DNA of 64,000 bases, taken from assembly GCA_038373865.1 (NCBI GenBank), contig JAXGGA010003047.1, positions 1 to 64,000 on the forward strand, in the 5' to 3' direction. Positions 10,263-21,850 of the stretch are shown in pieces (position 1 is the first letter of the stretch; each line of letters begins with the position of its first letter). The notes under the pieces were generated by a model, which saw nothing but the letters and a program-made list of their open reading frames with translations, ran no database searches and had not been told where the DNA came from. A program made the translations under genes and the position numbers. The stretch is from Uloborus plumipes. Lineage: Eukaryota > Arthropoda > Arachnida > Araneae > Uloboridae.

Positions 10263-12164
10263 CCAGGAAAGTACTCGACTTAAGTAATAATGAAAAAAGT
10301 TTAAAATGGTATCATTCAAAAGAACATAATGAGACATGTTTTTGACCCAAACATCAAGTGCCCTCGTCCCCTCGTTTTCGAGATAAGGGGTCTTAAAGTC
10401 GGCCGAAAAGTCGCCAAATTTGAAGAATTGGCAAGACATTGAAGCTACCTCCCGATTTCCCCGTTTGCCGCTTGCTAGGCATCGTATCATTTCCATGTTT
10501 GGTCATTTGCAAAGAAAGTAAATGATGTTTTATGTTAACCCTTTATTGTGTGCGCTAACATAAAGAATGATTATCAAGACTATGATGTGGAAAGCAGAGA
10601 GTTTTATTCAGAGGAGCGAAAACTTTACAACAAGAAGAAGTTTTATATCTTTTTACGGATAATAACAATACATTTTAGAATTTTAGTGTTTTTAAGTTTT
10701 TTTTACTCAACTAAATTATGTGTGTTAATTATTATTCGTTAAAATATATTCTACGTGTTTCTAATAATTCAGGGTTATTAATATAAATAAGTATGAAGAG
10801 CAGCTAATAGGAGCTCATGTACAAAAATGAAATAAATAGTCTTTGAGATGGAAATCAAATTGTCATGGATTATGATATCAGTTCTTATTTCAAAAAAAAA
10901 AAAAAAAACATATCGATACAAGAAGTTTCACTATCTGCCCACTGTTAGCAAAACCATTTTATTTTTTATTTAAAATCGAGATAAAATAAATAAAAACTTT
11001 AAAACGAAAACGAATACTAAATGTGAATAGCTGCAAAATTATCTCCATGCCAGAAATCATATCAAGGGTAGAGGGAAATAGTTATTTTCATTCTTAAAAA
11101 TACTAATAGAGTCGACGTTCATTGTAAAAATCCCTACCGTTCAAACAAAATTGGTCAATGGTCACTGTAGCGAAAAGTCTCTGTAACGTAAATGTAAAAC
11201 ATATTGCATGTTAATTTCGTATTGTTTAAAAACACTGGAATAACTTTTACTAGTTCTGCCTTATGTTCAACTGGTAGGAAAAGACTAACAAAATTGTAAA
11301 TCAATACAAGTTTTAGCTTACTTTTCTGTAAAAGTAGAAAAAATCATGAAAGAAGGCCTGATGCATTGAAAAAAAAAAAAAACGCTCAAAACAATTCAGT
11401 CGAGAAAGCACAACTTAATAAAAAATAATTAAATACACACAGAGAAATTTAAAATAGGAAAGTTGCGGAACCTGTGTCCCTGTCAGTCTGTCTATTGGTC
11501 AGTTATTCTGCCCCCCCCCCCCCATAATTTTGAGTGCATGGTCCGATTCAAATATTTTTTTTATTTTTTGATCGAAAGATCTCCGTAAGGACTTTTGAAT
11601 AATATTTCATTCAATTTCGAATTTTCGATTCCCCCCCCCCCCCCGTTCTCCCTTATAACTTTTGAGGGAACAAGTCGAAATTTTTTTTTTCCAAATATGT
11701 TAGAGGAAACACCTCATTCCTGTTTGATTTTTTTTATTTGAACACATTTTCATTAAATTTTGAGCAGTTCAAAAAATAACTGCCCCCCCCCCCGGACCCA
11801 GTCCCTAATAATAATACTATGTTTCATAAACAATAAATCATTACTGAAATTAGTGTAAGTTTTTAGTACTCAAAATGCACTAAAACTCTGAAATGCTTTT
11901 ATCCTGTCTCGTCACTTTAAAAAGTTGCAGGGGAAGGTCAAAGAGTACATAAGTAATACTTATTCTATCGAAAAGCAACAAAAACCATTCCTACATACCC
12001 AGTGATGCAGATGACTGGTAATGCTGAAAATGTTTAAGGGAACTCACCTTGAGTTATAGGGGACCCGTCAAAAGAAAAGTGGTTCGAAAAAAATTATATT
12101 TGCATTTTTTACAATTAAAAAACCAAATATCACCCCCCCCCCTACTACAGAATTGCACGTATAC

Positions 12165-12195
<31 letters not shown>

Positions 12196-12624
12196 CACGG
12201 AGCTTCCGTTGTCATTTCCTGGGAAATTTAATTTTGATGGTGTTTAAAGTTGATTTTCCTCTTTAAAAGCTCTCTGCCTTCCACGTCATAGGCTTGATAG
12301 TAGCTTTCTGCTTTAATATACACAAGAGCAAAGGAAAAGATTATTGTTAAGCCGTCTTTCACAAGCTATGCAGATGACCAAAAATGGAATCAGATTTCTC
12401 GTGAGGCGCAATTAGTGAAATCGCGCCGCAGCTTCCCGATTTCTTTATAACTCGCTAAAATTGGCGATTTTTCAAAAAAATTCAGCTGACTTTAGGACCT
12501 TATATTTCGATAACGGGGGCACGAGGGCGAAAACGCATGCGTGCAGAAACATGTTTTACAATGCTCTTTCGATTGGTACTCATTAAAAAAAAATTCATTA
12601 TTCCATGATCGCGTACTTTCCTGG
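10263..12624. mobile_element. long-TIR DNA element with TTA flanks, possibly PIF/Harbinger type
   Basis: The outer ends are CCAGGAAAGTAC at 10263 and its inverse GTACTTTCCTGG ending at 12624. TTA sits directly outside each end (10260-10262 and 12625-12627) as a direct repeat. Inverted similarity continues for about 250 bp into each side (10263-10510 and 12370-12624), sharing blocks such as ATGACCAAA, CGGGGGCACGAGG/ACGAGGGGACGAGG and AAACATGT. No transposase is visible in the 1.9-kb interior. TTA duplications are typical of PIF/Harbinger elements, but without a protein the superfamily is inference. Confidence 0.65.
11510..11795. repeat. three poly-C tracts in diverged A+T-rich repeats
   Basis: Runs of 11-14 C occur near 11511, 11632 and 11784. 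The first and last follow a TATTCTG/AATAACTG phrase and each is followed by A+T-rich sequence, as in a decayed tandem array. They lie inside the long-TIR element. Confidence 0.5.
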
Positions 12625-13020
12625 TTAGTATGTGTGCAAAAATTGCGTTGAAGAAAACTGATAATCTAAGTTTCAGAGGTATTGCTTGATTGAAGTTCGA
12701 CCATTTCAGTCCACAAGCTAAAATTTAAGAAATCAGTTATCTTGCTAGATTTGCTCAAAGTGAATTTTTTGCTAAAATTCTCATAAGTTATTTTTCACCA
12801 CGGAGCAACCAGTTACTATAATATTGTATTTTGAAATGCTTCAAAGAAGGCTGGATATAAACATCTGTCGGAACCAAAATGTCGGATAGATCAGCCTGCC
12901 CTCTCAAACAGTTCTAGTAGAAACCACAAACCCAACCGACTGGGTTCTGTGCATTTTGCGATTGCGGTAAAATATAATATGAATTAAAAACGTCTACAAA
13001 AATTCAAATAAACGCCAGGG

Positions 13021-13325
13021 GCTGAATCCTGGATTTTTTATTGTTATTACGATCAATAATTCGTTATTCTATTACATTTTCATTCAGTTATTTATTTTTT
13101 TATTTAATTCATTTGCTTGTTTTTATTTATTTGTTTATTTTTGAAAGAAACCAAGGCTGGATGATGGATTGGTGATTGTTATTACGATCATAATTCCTCA
13201 CTCTTTTAATTTTTATTTATTTATTTATTTATTTATTTTATTTATTTGTTTGCTTTTATTTATTTATTTTATTTATTTGTTTGTTTTTATTTATTTATTT
13301 ATTTTATTTTACTTTTGAAAGAAAC
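13021..13325. repeat. low-complexity TTTA-rich duplicated tract
   Basis: Two neighbouring blocks each have CTGGAT..., then TTGTTATTACGATCA, then a TTTATTTATT-type run and TTTTGAAAGAAAC. The period is roughly 150-170 bp. Open frames here are by-products of the TTTA repeats. Confidence 0.7.
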
Positions 13326-13800
13326 TAAAATGTATGGGTTTAAGAATATGTTCAAAAAAACAAGAGCAGAATCATTGAGGAGAAACCTTTTACACATAAA
13401 TGCAATAATAATCTTCATCTTCACGTGCAGAGCATGATAAAATGGGGAACAATCTTGATTGAATTCCATAAAAAGTACTTTCCTCCATTTTTTTCTGATT
13501 AAAAGCGAAAGGGAACCAAATCTACAAAAAATAATATAATACTTTTCTCTGCTTTCTGACTTAAACTGCAATTATGGAGAACGGCGTTGCTTTCATTTAT
13601 TATCAAATACACACTAAAACAAAGATTAAAGAAAAATAGTATATATTATTGCATTAAATAACAGAAAAACCATAAATGGATACTAAATCACTTTCAAAGG
13701 TTGTTTTTGATGTTTCGAAATTGTTCTATTTTATTTACGCTTAAAATGATTTACGATGATTCCCTACTGGACCTTATTGCGTATTCATTTATTGATTGTA

Positions 13801-14451
13801 CATGGTGTCCAGAAAATTACACTCTGATTTTAAAATTGAATATCTCTAAAACAAACGCCGATTTTGGAATGAAACAAACAATGTTGGTTATTGTGAAAGC
13901 CATAAATTTTATGTACAGAACTTCGAAAAATTAGCGGCAAAAGTTGCCAACAGGTGGCGCTGGGGTTGTATCTGCACTACGAGTACATATAAACAATGTT
14001 GTGAGGGCTGAAGCGTTCACTTCTTGCTTTGGAACGAGAAAGGAGGTTTTGAAAAACTATACCATTGAACAACAAATGGCACTGGGTTTTCACAGGGCTA
14101 CCACAGTATATATAACAACCACAGTCTTACCAAAACTATCTTTGAAAGCTTCTCCTTGTTGCCGTAGGACTTTCTGTAGCCAAACTGAGAAAAACTGCAC
14201 TTGATGTTCAATAGTATGTTTCACGTTTCAAGCCTAGAAAGGATCGCACCAGCCCTCAGAACACTATTAATAGTTTCTAGTAGTGCAATTACACGGATCA
14301 GCTCTACCTGTTAACAACTTCTCTTACTTACTTTTCAAATTTCTGCGCACGAAATTTGCGACTTTCACAACAAACGTATTGCTTGCTTCCTTCCAAAACC
14401 GTCATTTGTTTTCGCGATATTCAATTTTGAAACCGGGGAGCCGACACCCTG
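13801..14451 (+). mobile_element. mariner-type MITE with transposase scraps, 651 bp
   Basis: The left end reads CATGGTGTCCAGAAAATTAC and continues to TTTAAAATTGAATATC. The right end inverted reads CAGGGTGTCGGCTCCCCGG and then TTTCAAAATTGAATATC, so the ends are diverged inverted repeats of about 45 bp. TA flanks the left (13799-13800) and TT the right. Inside, a frame near 14050-14100 reads KNYTIEQQMAL, like the N terminus of several mariner transposases, and near 14225-14270 RKDRTSPQNTINS, like a spacer preceding the linker region. It is a dead internal-deletion derivative. Confidence 0.65.
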
Positions 14452-16312
14452 TTCATTTAATATACAGATAGTAATCATTTATTCTGTTAGCTAGGAGATT
14501 TAGTTCACGGCTGCCGAAAAGCACTTTTAAATAAAAAATTGTCTCTTTGCCTGAATTACTTGCTATGCACCACCGGTTTGATATTATTTCATACCTTTAC
14601 GACACTATATTTGCACAGTAATGCACAAAGTAGCATACTTGTACGCTTTTATTTTAACCTTCTTTGAAAAAAAGTCGAACAGGGGAAATGGATTATTATT
14701 TTTTTTTTTTGGGGGGGGGGGGTTCAGCTATAAATAATGGATGTAGAGCAAAATAAATTGCAAAACATCTTTCCTAAAGATATACGTTGGAAGAAAATTT
14801 AGAAAATATCTGTAATCATTAAGATTCTTTCCCTCAAAATAAAAAATAGAAAAACGCAACTTTGGTTATAGCGTGATTAAAGTTATTTAATTTTTCTCTA
14901 TTAAAGAAAGTACACAAAACGTGTACCAGCAAAGAAATAGCTTTTCCAATAATGTAAAGAAAATGAAATATTCTGGACCATTACGTATAAACTAAATGAT
15001 ACGTAACGGACACTGAAGCGGATTCAGACATGGCGATAAAGTTACTACTGAGAACATTTCTCATCATTGGAATACAACTTTCGTGTCAAATTATTGCAAT
15101 TCGGATTCCAGAAAAATTTCTATGGTTGAATCTTTTTCCATTTCCTGCTTTTTCTTTTTTATAACTTAAACTGCATTATATTAAAATAAATGAAAAAACT
15201 ATGATGAATTAAGTAGTTTATTTATTTTTTAAAAACTATTTTGGTGTAGTGTACTAAAAGGGCAGTAAGTACGTAAATCATTCGAAAAATGGAAAAAAAA
15301 TTGAATCTGGTTCTGATTAATTAAGGTTTTTACCATCAAGGGTTGCTGCAAAGTTTTCCAATATGGTTCCTTACTTTTTGAAACGAACTTGTTTTATTTT
15401 CGAATTTCAATGTGGCTATATAGTTTGTTACATTGTGTTTCTAAAAATTATCGTTTTGCGTAAGTTCCTGTCGAATTTTCATTTTTTTTTCAAAGTATGC
15501 AGAATGCAAATAATAATAATAATAATAATTATATTGAAACATTTTAATGTGTGTACCACAATACATCAAGTAATCATCATCGATAAAAATACGCAGGAAG
15601 AAATGTACGCGACGGCAATATTAAAAATGAAAGATGATTCTCAAGAAATTGGGTAGAAAAATGGTTAAATCAAGCCGATTAAAATCTCTTCTACAGTTTC
15701 AACTAATTATTTTGCCAAAATAAGTACGTAAATGTACATTTTAGTGTATGAGGCCATTTGTATCAAAATTATCTTTAGATAGTCTAAATCTAAATTAATG
15801 ATTCTCCATCTTTTTGAGCCCATCGCTTCCTTCGAGAGATTATAGAACACCTGTGGAAACTCGCGCAATCCGGAAACAGTTCCAGGAAGTGATTAAGGAC
15901 GTTTTAGAATTTTCTTACACAGTATAGTAATTGGCATAAAATTAAGATACTATTTGACCTTAACAGGAATTTGAATGAGAAAATTAGAAGAAGAGAAGGA
16001 AGATGAGAATGACCGATTTATATACTTCAAACCCAGCTGACTACAAATAGTTTTCATCTGCAAACAATGATCTTAATTTAAAAAACAACACGAAAATTAA
16101 ACCAAATGCTGTTGAAATAATTATTAAAAACATTTTTTGGAAAAATTAAGTGGACAGAGCATGAAATGGTTTCTTATCTCTCGTAAATTTTTTTAACTCG
16201 GATTTAGGTGTTTCGAATACCAAAAGGTTCGTTTTGATTTTAAACAAATAAAAAAGTGAAAGAGTTCACACACTGCAAAATATGTATTTAAAAAATTTCA
16301 CTGAAGCCTTAA
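14452..16312. other. A+T-rich DNA, nothing recognised
   Basis: Includes a T run joined to a G run at 14699-14722 and a short AAT tract near 15510. No gene, TIR pair or RNA could be supported. Confidence 0.45.
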
Positions 16313-16314
16313 TA

Positions 16315-18535
16315 GGGGAATGCGGGGCAAAGTGAAATGGTGAAATGTTTTCATAGTTTACAGCGCCACCTATATAGCAATATTTTTACTAAGTTCGTAC
16401 CCATATAGTTGATTCCTGTCAAAAAAAAAAAAAAAAAAACAATCGCTCCAAAGATCAACGAAAAAAAATTATACAAATCATTTTCAACATTTGATACCGT
16501 AAAATGGGGTGTATAGGAACAGCGGGGTCAATCGGAACAGAACTTCCTGACCGTACAACGAAATTCTTCATAAATAAACTATTGGGTATTTTTCACCATG
16601 ATTTTTTTTCTTAGTAAGGTAAGATCATAGGGAGTAGGAAAAAATTACTTTTGTCAATCTGGCAACGCTATTGGCTTCTAAGGAGGGCTGCACGTGGAAC
16701 GCTAGAAAACATCACATTTCCATAGACTGCAAAACTTCATATGCAAGATCAAACCTTCTTATATTTAAAAACTAAGAATGGTATGTTTTAATTATACATG
16801 TATCTGAACAACAGAATACCGCATTAGAATTTACATTTTTTATAAATTGTGCCATAAAAATGAAGAATTCTGAAAAATGGCATAGAAAAAAGATTTGCGG
16901 GGTGAATCGGAACACTTAGTTCTGTTGCTCCAATTCAAACTTATTTGAAGGAAACTGTTTGAAAATCAAGATTCTAACCCCAATTCTTCTAATCAAGACA
17001 AGGACAAGGTTTTATTACTGTTTATCCCTTCTCGTGAGCAACTAGATCTCAGAATGACAAACAGTTGCAGATTTCAAAAGATTTTTTCTCCAGGAGACTT
17101 CTTTTTACTTAAAATACGAGGGGGAAAGTCATATAGACTTTATGTAGTAAAAATCCAGCACACAGACAGTGATGAATAAGCGTAAAAAGCTTTCAGAACA
17201 ATCCCCGAAACCCAGAGTTTTCAAGAAACTAAAGAAAAGTCAGAGTTCATCCCAGGAGATGTTATGAAAAAACTTAAGCCAAGTCACAATTGCTAGTTTT
17301 AAGGACAAGTACATATTTGTGGACGACATGAGTGACTTCCATTCATGTTAAATCTTTGTATTTCAATTCAAAAGCATTTCTTAAAATTACTTTTCATTTT
17401 TCATAAGTTCAAAATTATTTTGAATTTTGAGAAATTATACACGTTTACTGGTATCGAAATTATGCATTTATTTGACAGTAATTATCTGTTCTTATTCTCC
17501 CTCATCAATATTACTCATTTTGTGAGACCTATTACAGGTTAAATTGAAAAAAAAATAAAAATTTTAACAAGTGTTCCGATTGACCCCTATCAGCTGGGTG
17601 ATTCGGAACACCCATAATTTCCTATATATTTTAATAATAATTTTTCAAAATGGTTTGTTTTCGCTTGGAATATCAAAAGTAAAGCAAGACCGAAGTTTTT
17701 ACCCAAAAAATCAAATTAAAAAAAAATCTTTTAACTACTTTTTTTATAATCAAAGCTGAAAAGTGTTCCGATTCACCCCATTTTACGGTACCTTAATTGT
17801 AATATTCGCCATTTTTAAAAAATATTTCTTGCTATTAAAAAATGATACAGTTTTTGTATATACCATTTTAACTATAAAATGAGATCTACTGATGTCCAGT
17901 GCAGTTCTTATTTTTTGCTAAAATTAAGCACGTTTTGAATTATTTAAATTCAAAACATGCTTCAATGTAATTTGCTAAATGCACACAGGGCAAAGTGGAT
18001 GGGGAAAGTGAACATTTCGTTTGCTTATGCATTCATTTTCTAAGTCACGTACGTATTTTTTTATTTATTAATTTATTCAAGTTCTTTCAATTATTAATTC
18101 CCTTATTTATTCATTTATTCACTTATTTTATTATTCATTCTCCATTTTATTCACTCATTTCATTTTCTTATATATTACTTTATTCATTAGTTTATTTATT
18201 TATTCGTTTATTTTTTCATTAAAATTTGATTAATTCATTTATTTACGCATTAATTTGATGATATAATTACTGTAACTCATCAGGTAGAAAAATTTTCAGA
18301 GTACAAATATTGCATTTTTCACTTTGCCCCATGGTTTTTTAAGGTGGAAAATTTCTACCTTTTTTTGAAGGGTGCAAAATAACTGCCAAAATGAAAAATA
18401 ATACTTTAACTCATGTTGCATTATAAAATACATTGTTCCTTCTACATGTACACCAATTTTTTGAACAAATTTCTAATTTGTTCATTTTGAAACATGTGTG
18501 TTATCTTAACTATTTCACTTTGCCCCACATTCCCC
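16315..18535. mobile_element. TA-flanked TIR element, outer of a nested pair, 2.22 kb
   Basis: The left end is GGGGAATGCGGGGCAAAGTG and the right end is its inverse (CACTTTGCCCCACATTCCCC), with TA directly outside each (16313-16314, 18536-18537). No transposase is visible. A second element occupies 16497-17788, leaving about 0.93 kb for this one. A TTTATT-rich low-complexity stretch at 18050-18250 and an internal GGGCAAAGTGGATGGGG near 17988 are also part of it. TA flanks point to Tc1/mariner-like transposition. Confidence 0.65.
16497..17788. mobile_element. TA-flanked TIR element nested in 16315-18535, 1.29 kb
   Basis: The left end is CCGTAAAATGGGGTGTATAG and the right end inverted is CCGTAAAATGGGGTGAATCG, with TA on both sides (16495-16496, 17789-17790). 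The phrase GGGGTGAATCGGAACA or variants recurs inside near 16529, 16899 and 17573-17611 in both orientations, so subterminal repeats are present. No coding sequence is visible. The orderly nesting means it inserted after the outer element. Confidence 0.7.
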
Positions 18536-19281
18536 TACATCGGAAATGACAGCGTTTTGATATGAAGAGAAATTTTACTGCACTTCTTCCGCGTAAACCT
18601 ATACTTCGGTTGCTGGAAAAAAAAAATCAATCTTAAATCAATGACAAGCGTAAATAAAATATGATGTAGCATCGGATTGTCATTCACGTTCTAAATATTT
18701 CTCGTGTTATGTTGGCAACGCTGCTTTTCTTTCTCTCGTTGCCATGTTACAAGATGAAATATGAGTTTTCTACCATTCTTATCTTCTTTGGAACAGCATG
18801 ACTTTCCCTTTATTGGAGTTCAGGAAAAGTTTGCGAAAAGAGATGATGATCAATTTATTTTTTAATACATCCAAGTAAGTGGGGTATTATGGCTATTATT
18901 GAGTAGGCATATATCATTAAACTTTTTGCTATTTTTTATCTTTTATTTCTGTCCAAAATATGTTGTCAAACTTCAAAAGTAATTGTTCATTAATGGTATC
19001 ATTTATCCAATATTCAAGTACTTTGCCTTATTTTAACTTTTTACATTTTTTCCCTCGTTGCTCATAGAATACCGGAAGTGTTTTCTCGTATTTGTTTTTT
19101 TTTTAATGGCTGATACATTCTTTACTTGGTACTTATGCCTTAAAGCAAGAAAACGGAGTATTATTTTGTTTTCAATACTTTTATTTATTTATTTATTTAT
19201 TTTTAAAATGTGTCAAGCCCAATTTTTACGACAGATTCTTAAAAATTTATCTTTTTAACGACCTTTTGACATGAGTAATTT

Positions 19282-19340
19282 TGGGACCTCCGTGACAAGC
19301 GCGCGAAAGGAAAGAGCGCGCGTTTGTCACGGAGGTTCCG
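19282..19340. mobile_element. 59-bp miniature of a P-like element
   Basis: The segment is GGGACCTCCGTGACAA, a GCGCGCGAAAGGAAAGAGCG core, and the inverted TTGTCACGGAGGTTCC. The terminal sequence matches that of the 1.5-kb element at 40078-41593. GTAATTT flanks both sides (19275-19281 and 19341-19347), a direct repeat of 7 bp (8 if one mismatch is allowed), as expected for P-superfamily insertions. Only the two TIRs remain, joined back to back. Confidence 0.75.
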
Positions 19341-19373
19341 GTAATTTATATCATCGTACACTTTTACTATAGA

Positions 19374-20304
19374 CAGGGGCGGCCCTAGCGCCGGACATTC
19401 CGGACCCCTGTCCGGGGCGGCATATTTTAGGGGCGGCATTTGGACTCGAATATGATTGGGATAAAATAAAGTTAAATTTGGGGTGCTAAAATAAAGTTTC
19501 TTTCAAGGAAAGAAAAGTATGAACGAATTTTACAAACATAATTCTTGTACTTCGGAATTGAGAAAGGTATGAATGTAGCGATGTTTAAGCGTGTTATTTA
19601 AATGTATCCCCTTCAACGCAAAACTTTTGGTTGTTTCAACATAGCCTATTAAAATAAACGAATCACCGATTTAAAAGAACCACAAGCACAAGCAATTTTT
19701 ACTTTGATTGATTTTAATTTGCAAAAGAAGTTATAACTTTTAAAAGGTATTGTTTGCCTATTTTCTCCTGTTATTTTTGTAGTCTTAGTTACCCCCAAAA
19801 TGCAGCATTTTATGTTCTATTTTTCAAAAATTTCCTCGGGGGAGAAACCCCGAACCCCCAGAAATTGCGGATATTCTCTACTTCATTAAAAATAGTCACT
19901 GCTTGACTTTAATCATACCCATTTTGTTTTATTCAAGGGTGAATAAAACAAAAAGAAAAGAATAAAGGCAGCACGAAGTTTAAAAAACGAGAGGTAAAAA
20001 AAAAAAGACACGAGGTTCTGTATCAGCGAAAAAAAAAAAGGTGACAAAAATGGCCTGTTCTGCCTACAATAAAGTTTTCCAACTACGAAAGGGCCCAATA
20101 TCTAAAATAGCTTAGGACGCCATTCGGTCTAAATCCGACCCTGAATACAAGATTTTGTTTTGTCACGCTGTTTTTAATTCCCAACATCTATTTATTGGGT
20201 AGGACATTTTTTAGCAATTTATTACTTTTCAAACTTTAATCGTGGAAAAGGGCGGCATTTTGTATTTTTGTCCCTTGGCGGAAAAACTGCTAGGGCCGCC
20301 CCTG
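19374..20304. mobile_element. hAT-type non-autonomous element, 931 bp
   Basis: Ends are perfect 15-bp inverted repeats CAGGGGCGGCCCTAG. A perfect 8-bp direct repeat ACTATAGA flanks both sides (19366-19373 and 20305-20312). The 8-bp duplication and CAGGGG terminus are typical of hAT transposons. The interior has no intact transposase. It lies 33 bp from the miniature P-like insertion. Confidence 0.9.
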
Positions 20305-20804
20305 ACTATAGACATAGTGTTTCGGCTACGTTGCGTTTTACTTTTTTGTTCTTTGAAACATAAGGCTTTACCAACAAATAGTACACAATTTTTATTAATA
20401 AAATGTTTATTGGTAACACTGGCCTGTAATTTTAAACTTTTTGTTGACTGCCTGAAGTAAAAATTACGATTTTATAAACTGTCGGGGTTCTTAGATCCAT
20501 ATTTTAAATCCGTTTACTTCAATCGCGTTATCTGTGTTGTAAATTTTTATTTTATCAGACTAAAAATACCACAAAAGCAATCAAGCATTTGTGGCAGAAA
20601 ATTAATAGCTGCCTTACATGTGTAATTAGTTGATAAATGTAATTTTTACTTTTTATTAATATATGCTGATGTGGAGTCCATTACATTTATTTTATCGCAA
20701 AATTCTGTTCCACTATTTTTTATTAGTAATTATAAATCGTAAAAAATCTAAACTAACCTGGGAAATATTAGACAGCTATACTACACTGAAACGTTTCTTG
20801 ACAA

Positions 20805-20845
20805 AAACATCGTGACGTCAGCGTGACGTTTGCGTGACGTTAGCC
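20805..20845. promoter_or_regulatory. cluster of TGACGT (CRE-like) sites
   Basis: A perfect TGACGTCA palindrome at 20813-20820 is followed by two more TGACGT half-sites spaced about 10-11 bp apart, with further TGACGTT, ACGTCA and GTGACGTG phrases to about 20945. TGACGTCA is the known binding site of CREB/ATF-type bZIP factors. No gene start could be placed beside it, and a similar GTGACGTCA occurs in the P-like element near 40154, so it may be transposon sequence. Confidence 0.3.
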
Positions 20846-20849
20846 TATG

Positions 20850-21580
20850 AAAAACGAGCTAGATAAAACGTCACAGCCTTAGCGAATTAGAGGAGATCGC
20901 TGACTGCTTGTGAGCTCTTATTGGCTCCACCCGTAGTGACGTGCAGTGTCAAGTTAAGTTGCTGTCTAGTATAGGATGCTTAATTTCTGCCAGTAACACA
21001 TGCCTTTTACAGAATTATGCTAGCTTCCGAAATGGCATCCAGTCATTTATGTGCCACCATTAAAGTGCTGATGTCAATGACACCGGGAATTTCAACTCCC
21101 AGTTCCCCACTGACGTATTTTCCAGATGTTCATTCAGTTCTCTTTGTTTTAATTGAATCGGTGAGAGCAAAATATACATCAGTCACAAAAATTCGAAACT
21201 TCGTTTCTTAATGAAACAAGCTGTGGGAGCCAAGATACGTTTTGAGATCAAAAACCCCTTCAGTTAGGTTAATAATTCGAAAGATACGGGGCCTGTTACC
21301 TGACACTGACCGTAGAAACAATGCCAGAACCAAGACGTTTTTTCTCTCTCCTGAACAATTTGATATTATGGACTTACGTTGTTTTTACAGTGACCATTTC
21401 AATTGCTGTAAAATACTTTCTGTTCAAGTAGATATCGTATTAAAAATATTTCCTTTGCGTTCAGTGAACAATGGGAGTTAATTGTTGGTTTTTTTTTCAA
21501 TTTATGATAGATGGGTTTCAGACGTATTTCGAAGCATTTCAAACATTGAAATGATTTTAAAAAATCAACGTTAAGCCATC
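20850..21580. other. less A+T-rich stretch without an assignable gene
   Basis: The base composition is more balanced than the surroundings. A frame on the plus strand at 21017-21211 and another at 21242-21481 are open, the second with an FYSDHF phrase that recalls the C-x2-H end of a THAP domain but lacks its Cys. Neither has a recognisable full domain, and I do not call them as genes. Confidence 0.3.
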
Positions 21581-21582
21581 CG

Positions 21583-21850
21583 GGCCACTTTGTCTAGTGG
21601 TCAATCAAGTCTGACCAGAACAGAGGGTCCCGTGTTCAAATTTCGGCTAGGGCATGGATGTAATTCCTCTTTCCTGTCCTTGTACTTTGTTTGTGTGAAT
21701 GTGTTGTTGTGCTGTGAATGCTCGCATACCCTATAAACGGCCTGCGTGTACTATGAAAGTCGAACTTCACACCAAAGTATAGTACAGTAGGAAAAGTGAA
21801 GCAGCATACCACCAAATTGGCAGCCTAGCTGGCACAAGACAACAGCAATG
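21583..21850 (+). mobile_element. tRNA-derived SINE, copy 2
   Basis: Starts CCACTTTGTCTAGTGGTCAA (A box region), has a mutated B box GTGTTCAAATTTC near 21632, then GGGCATGGATGTAATTC, GTGTTGTTGTGCTGTGAATG and CCCTATAAACGGC. It ends near GGCACAAGACAACAGCAATG. The 3' block is shared with the minus-strand copy at 39521-39805, so this copy is close to full length. Confidence 0.8.

Larger units (their letters stand above)
10207..12900 (-). mobile_element. MITE family E copy on the minus strand, split by a 2.36-kb insertion
   Basis: The piece at 10207-10259 is the 3' end of an E copy (GGGGAGCTAAGGTATCCGAC, then the phrase GTGTACACGTGGTA). The piece at 12628-12900 resumes with TAGTATGTGTGCAAAAATTG and runs to the 5' TIR (GGAACCAAAATGTCGGATAG). 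In the plus-strand copy at 37214-37830 these two blocks are adjacent (near 37745-37775). So one E copy was divided by the element at 10263-12624. Confidence 0.65.

Noticed and set aside
10207..12900. A single 2.7-kb member of family E
   Set aside because: The middle 2.36 kb has its own inverted ends and TTA flanks, and E rejoins without it.
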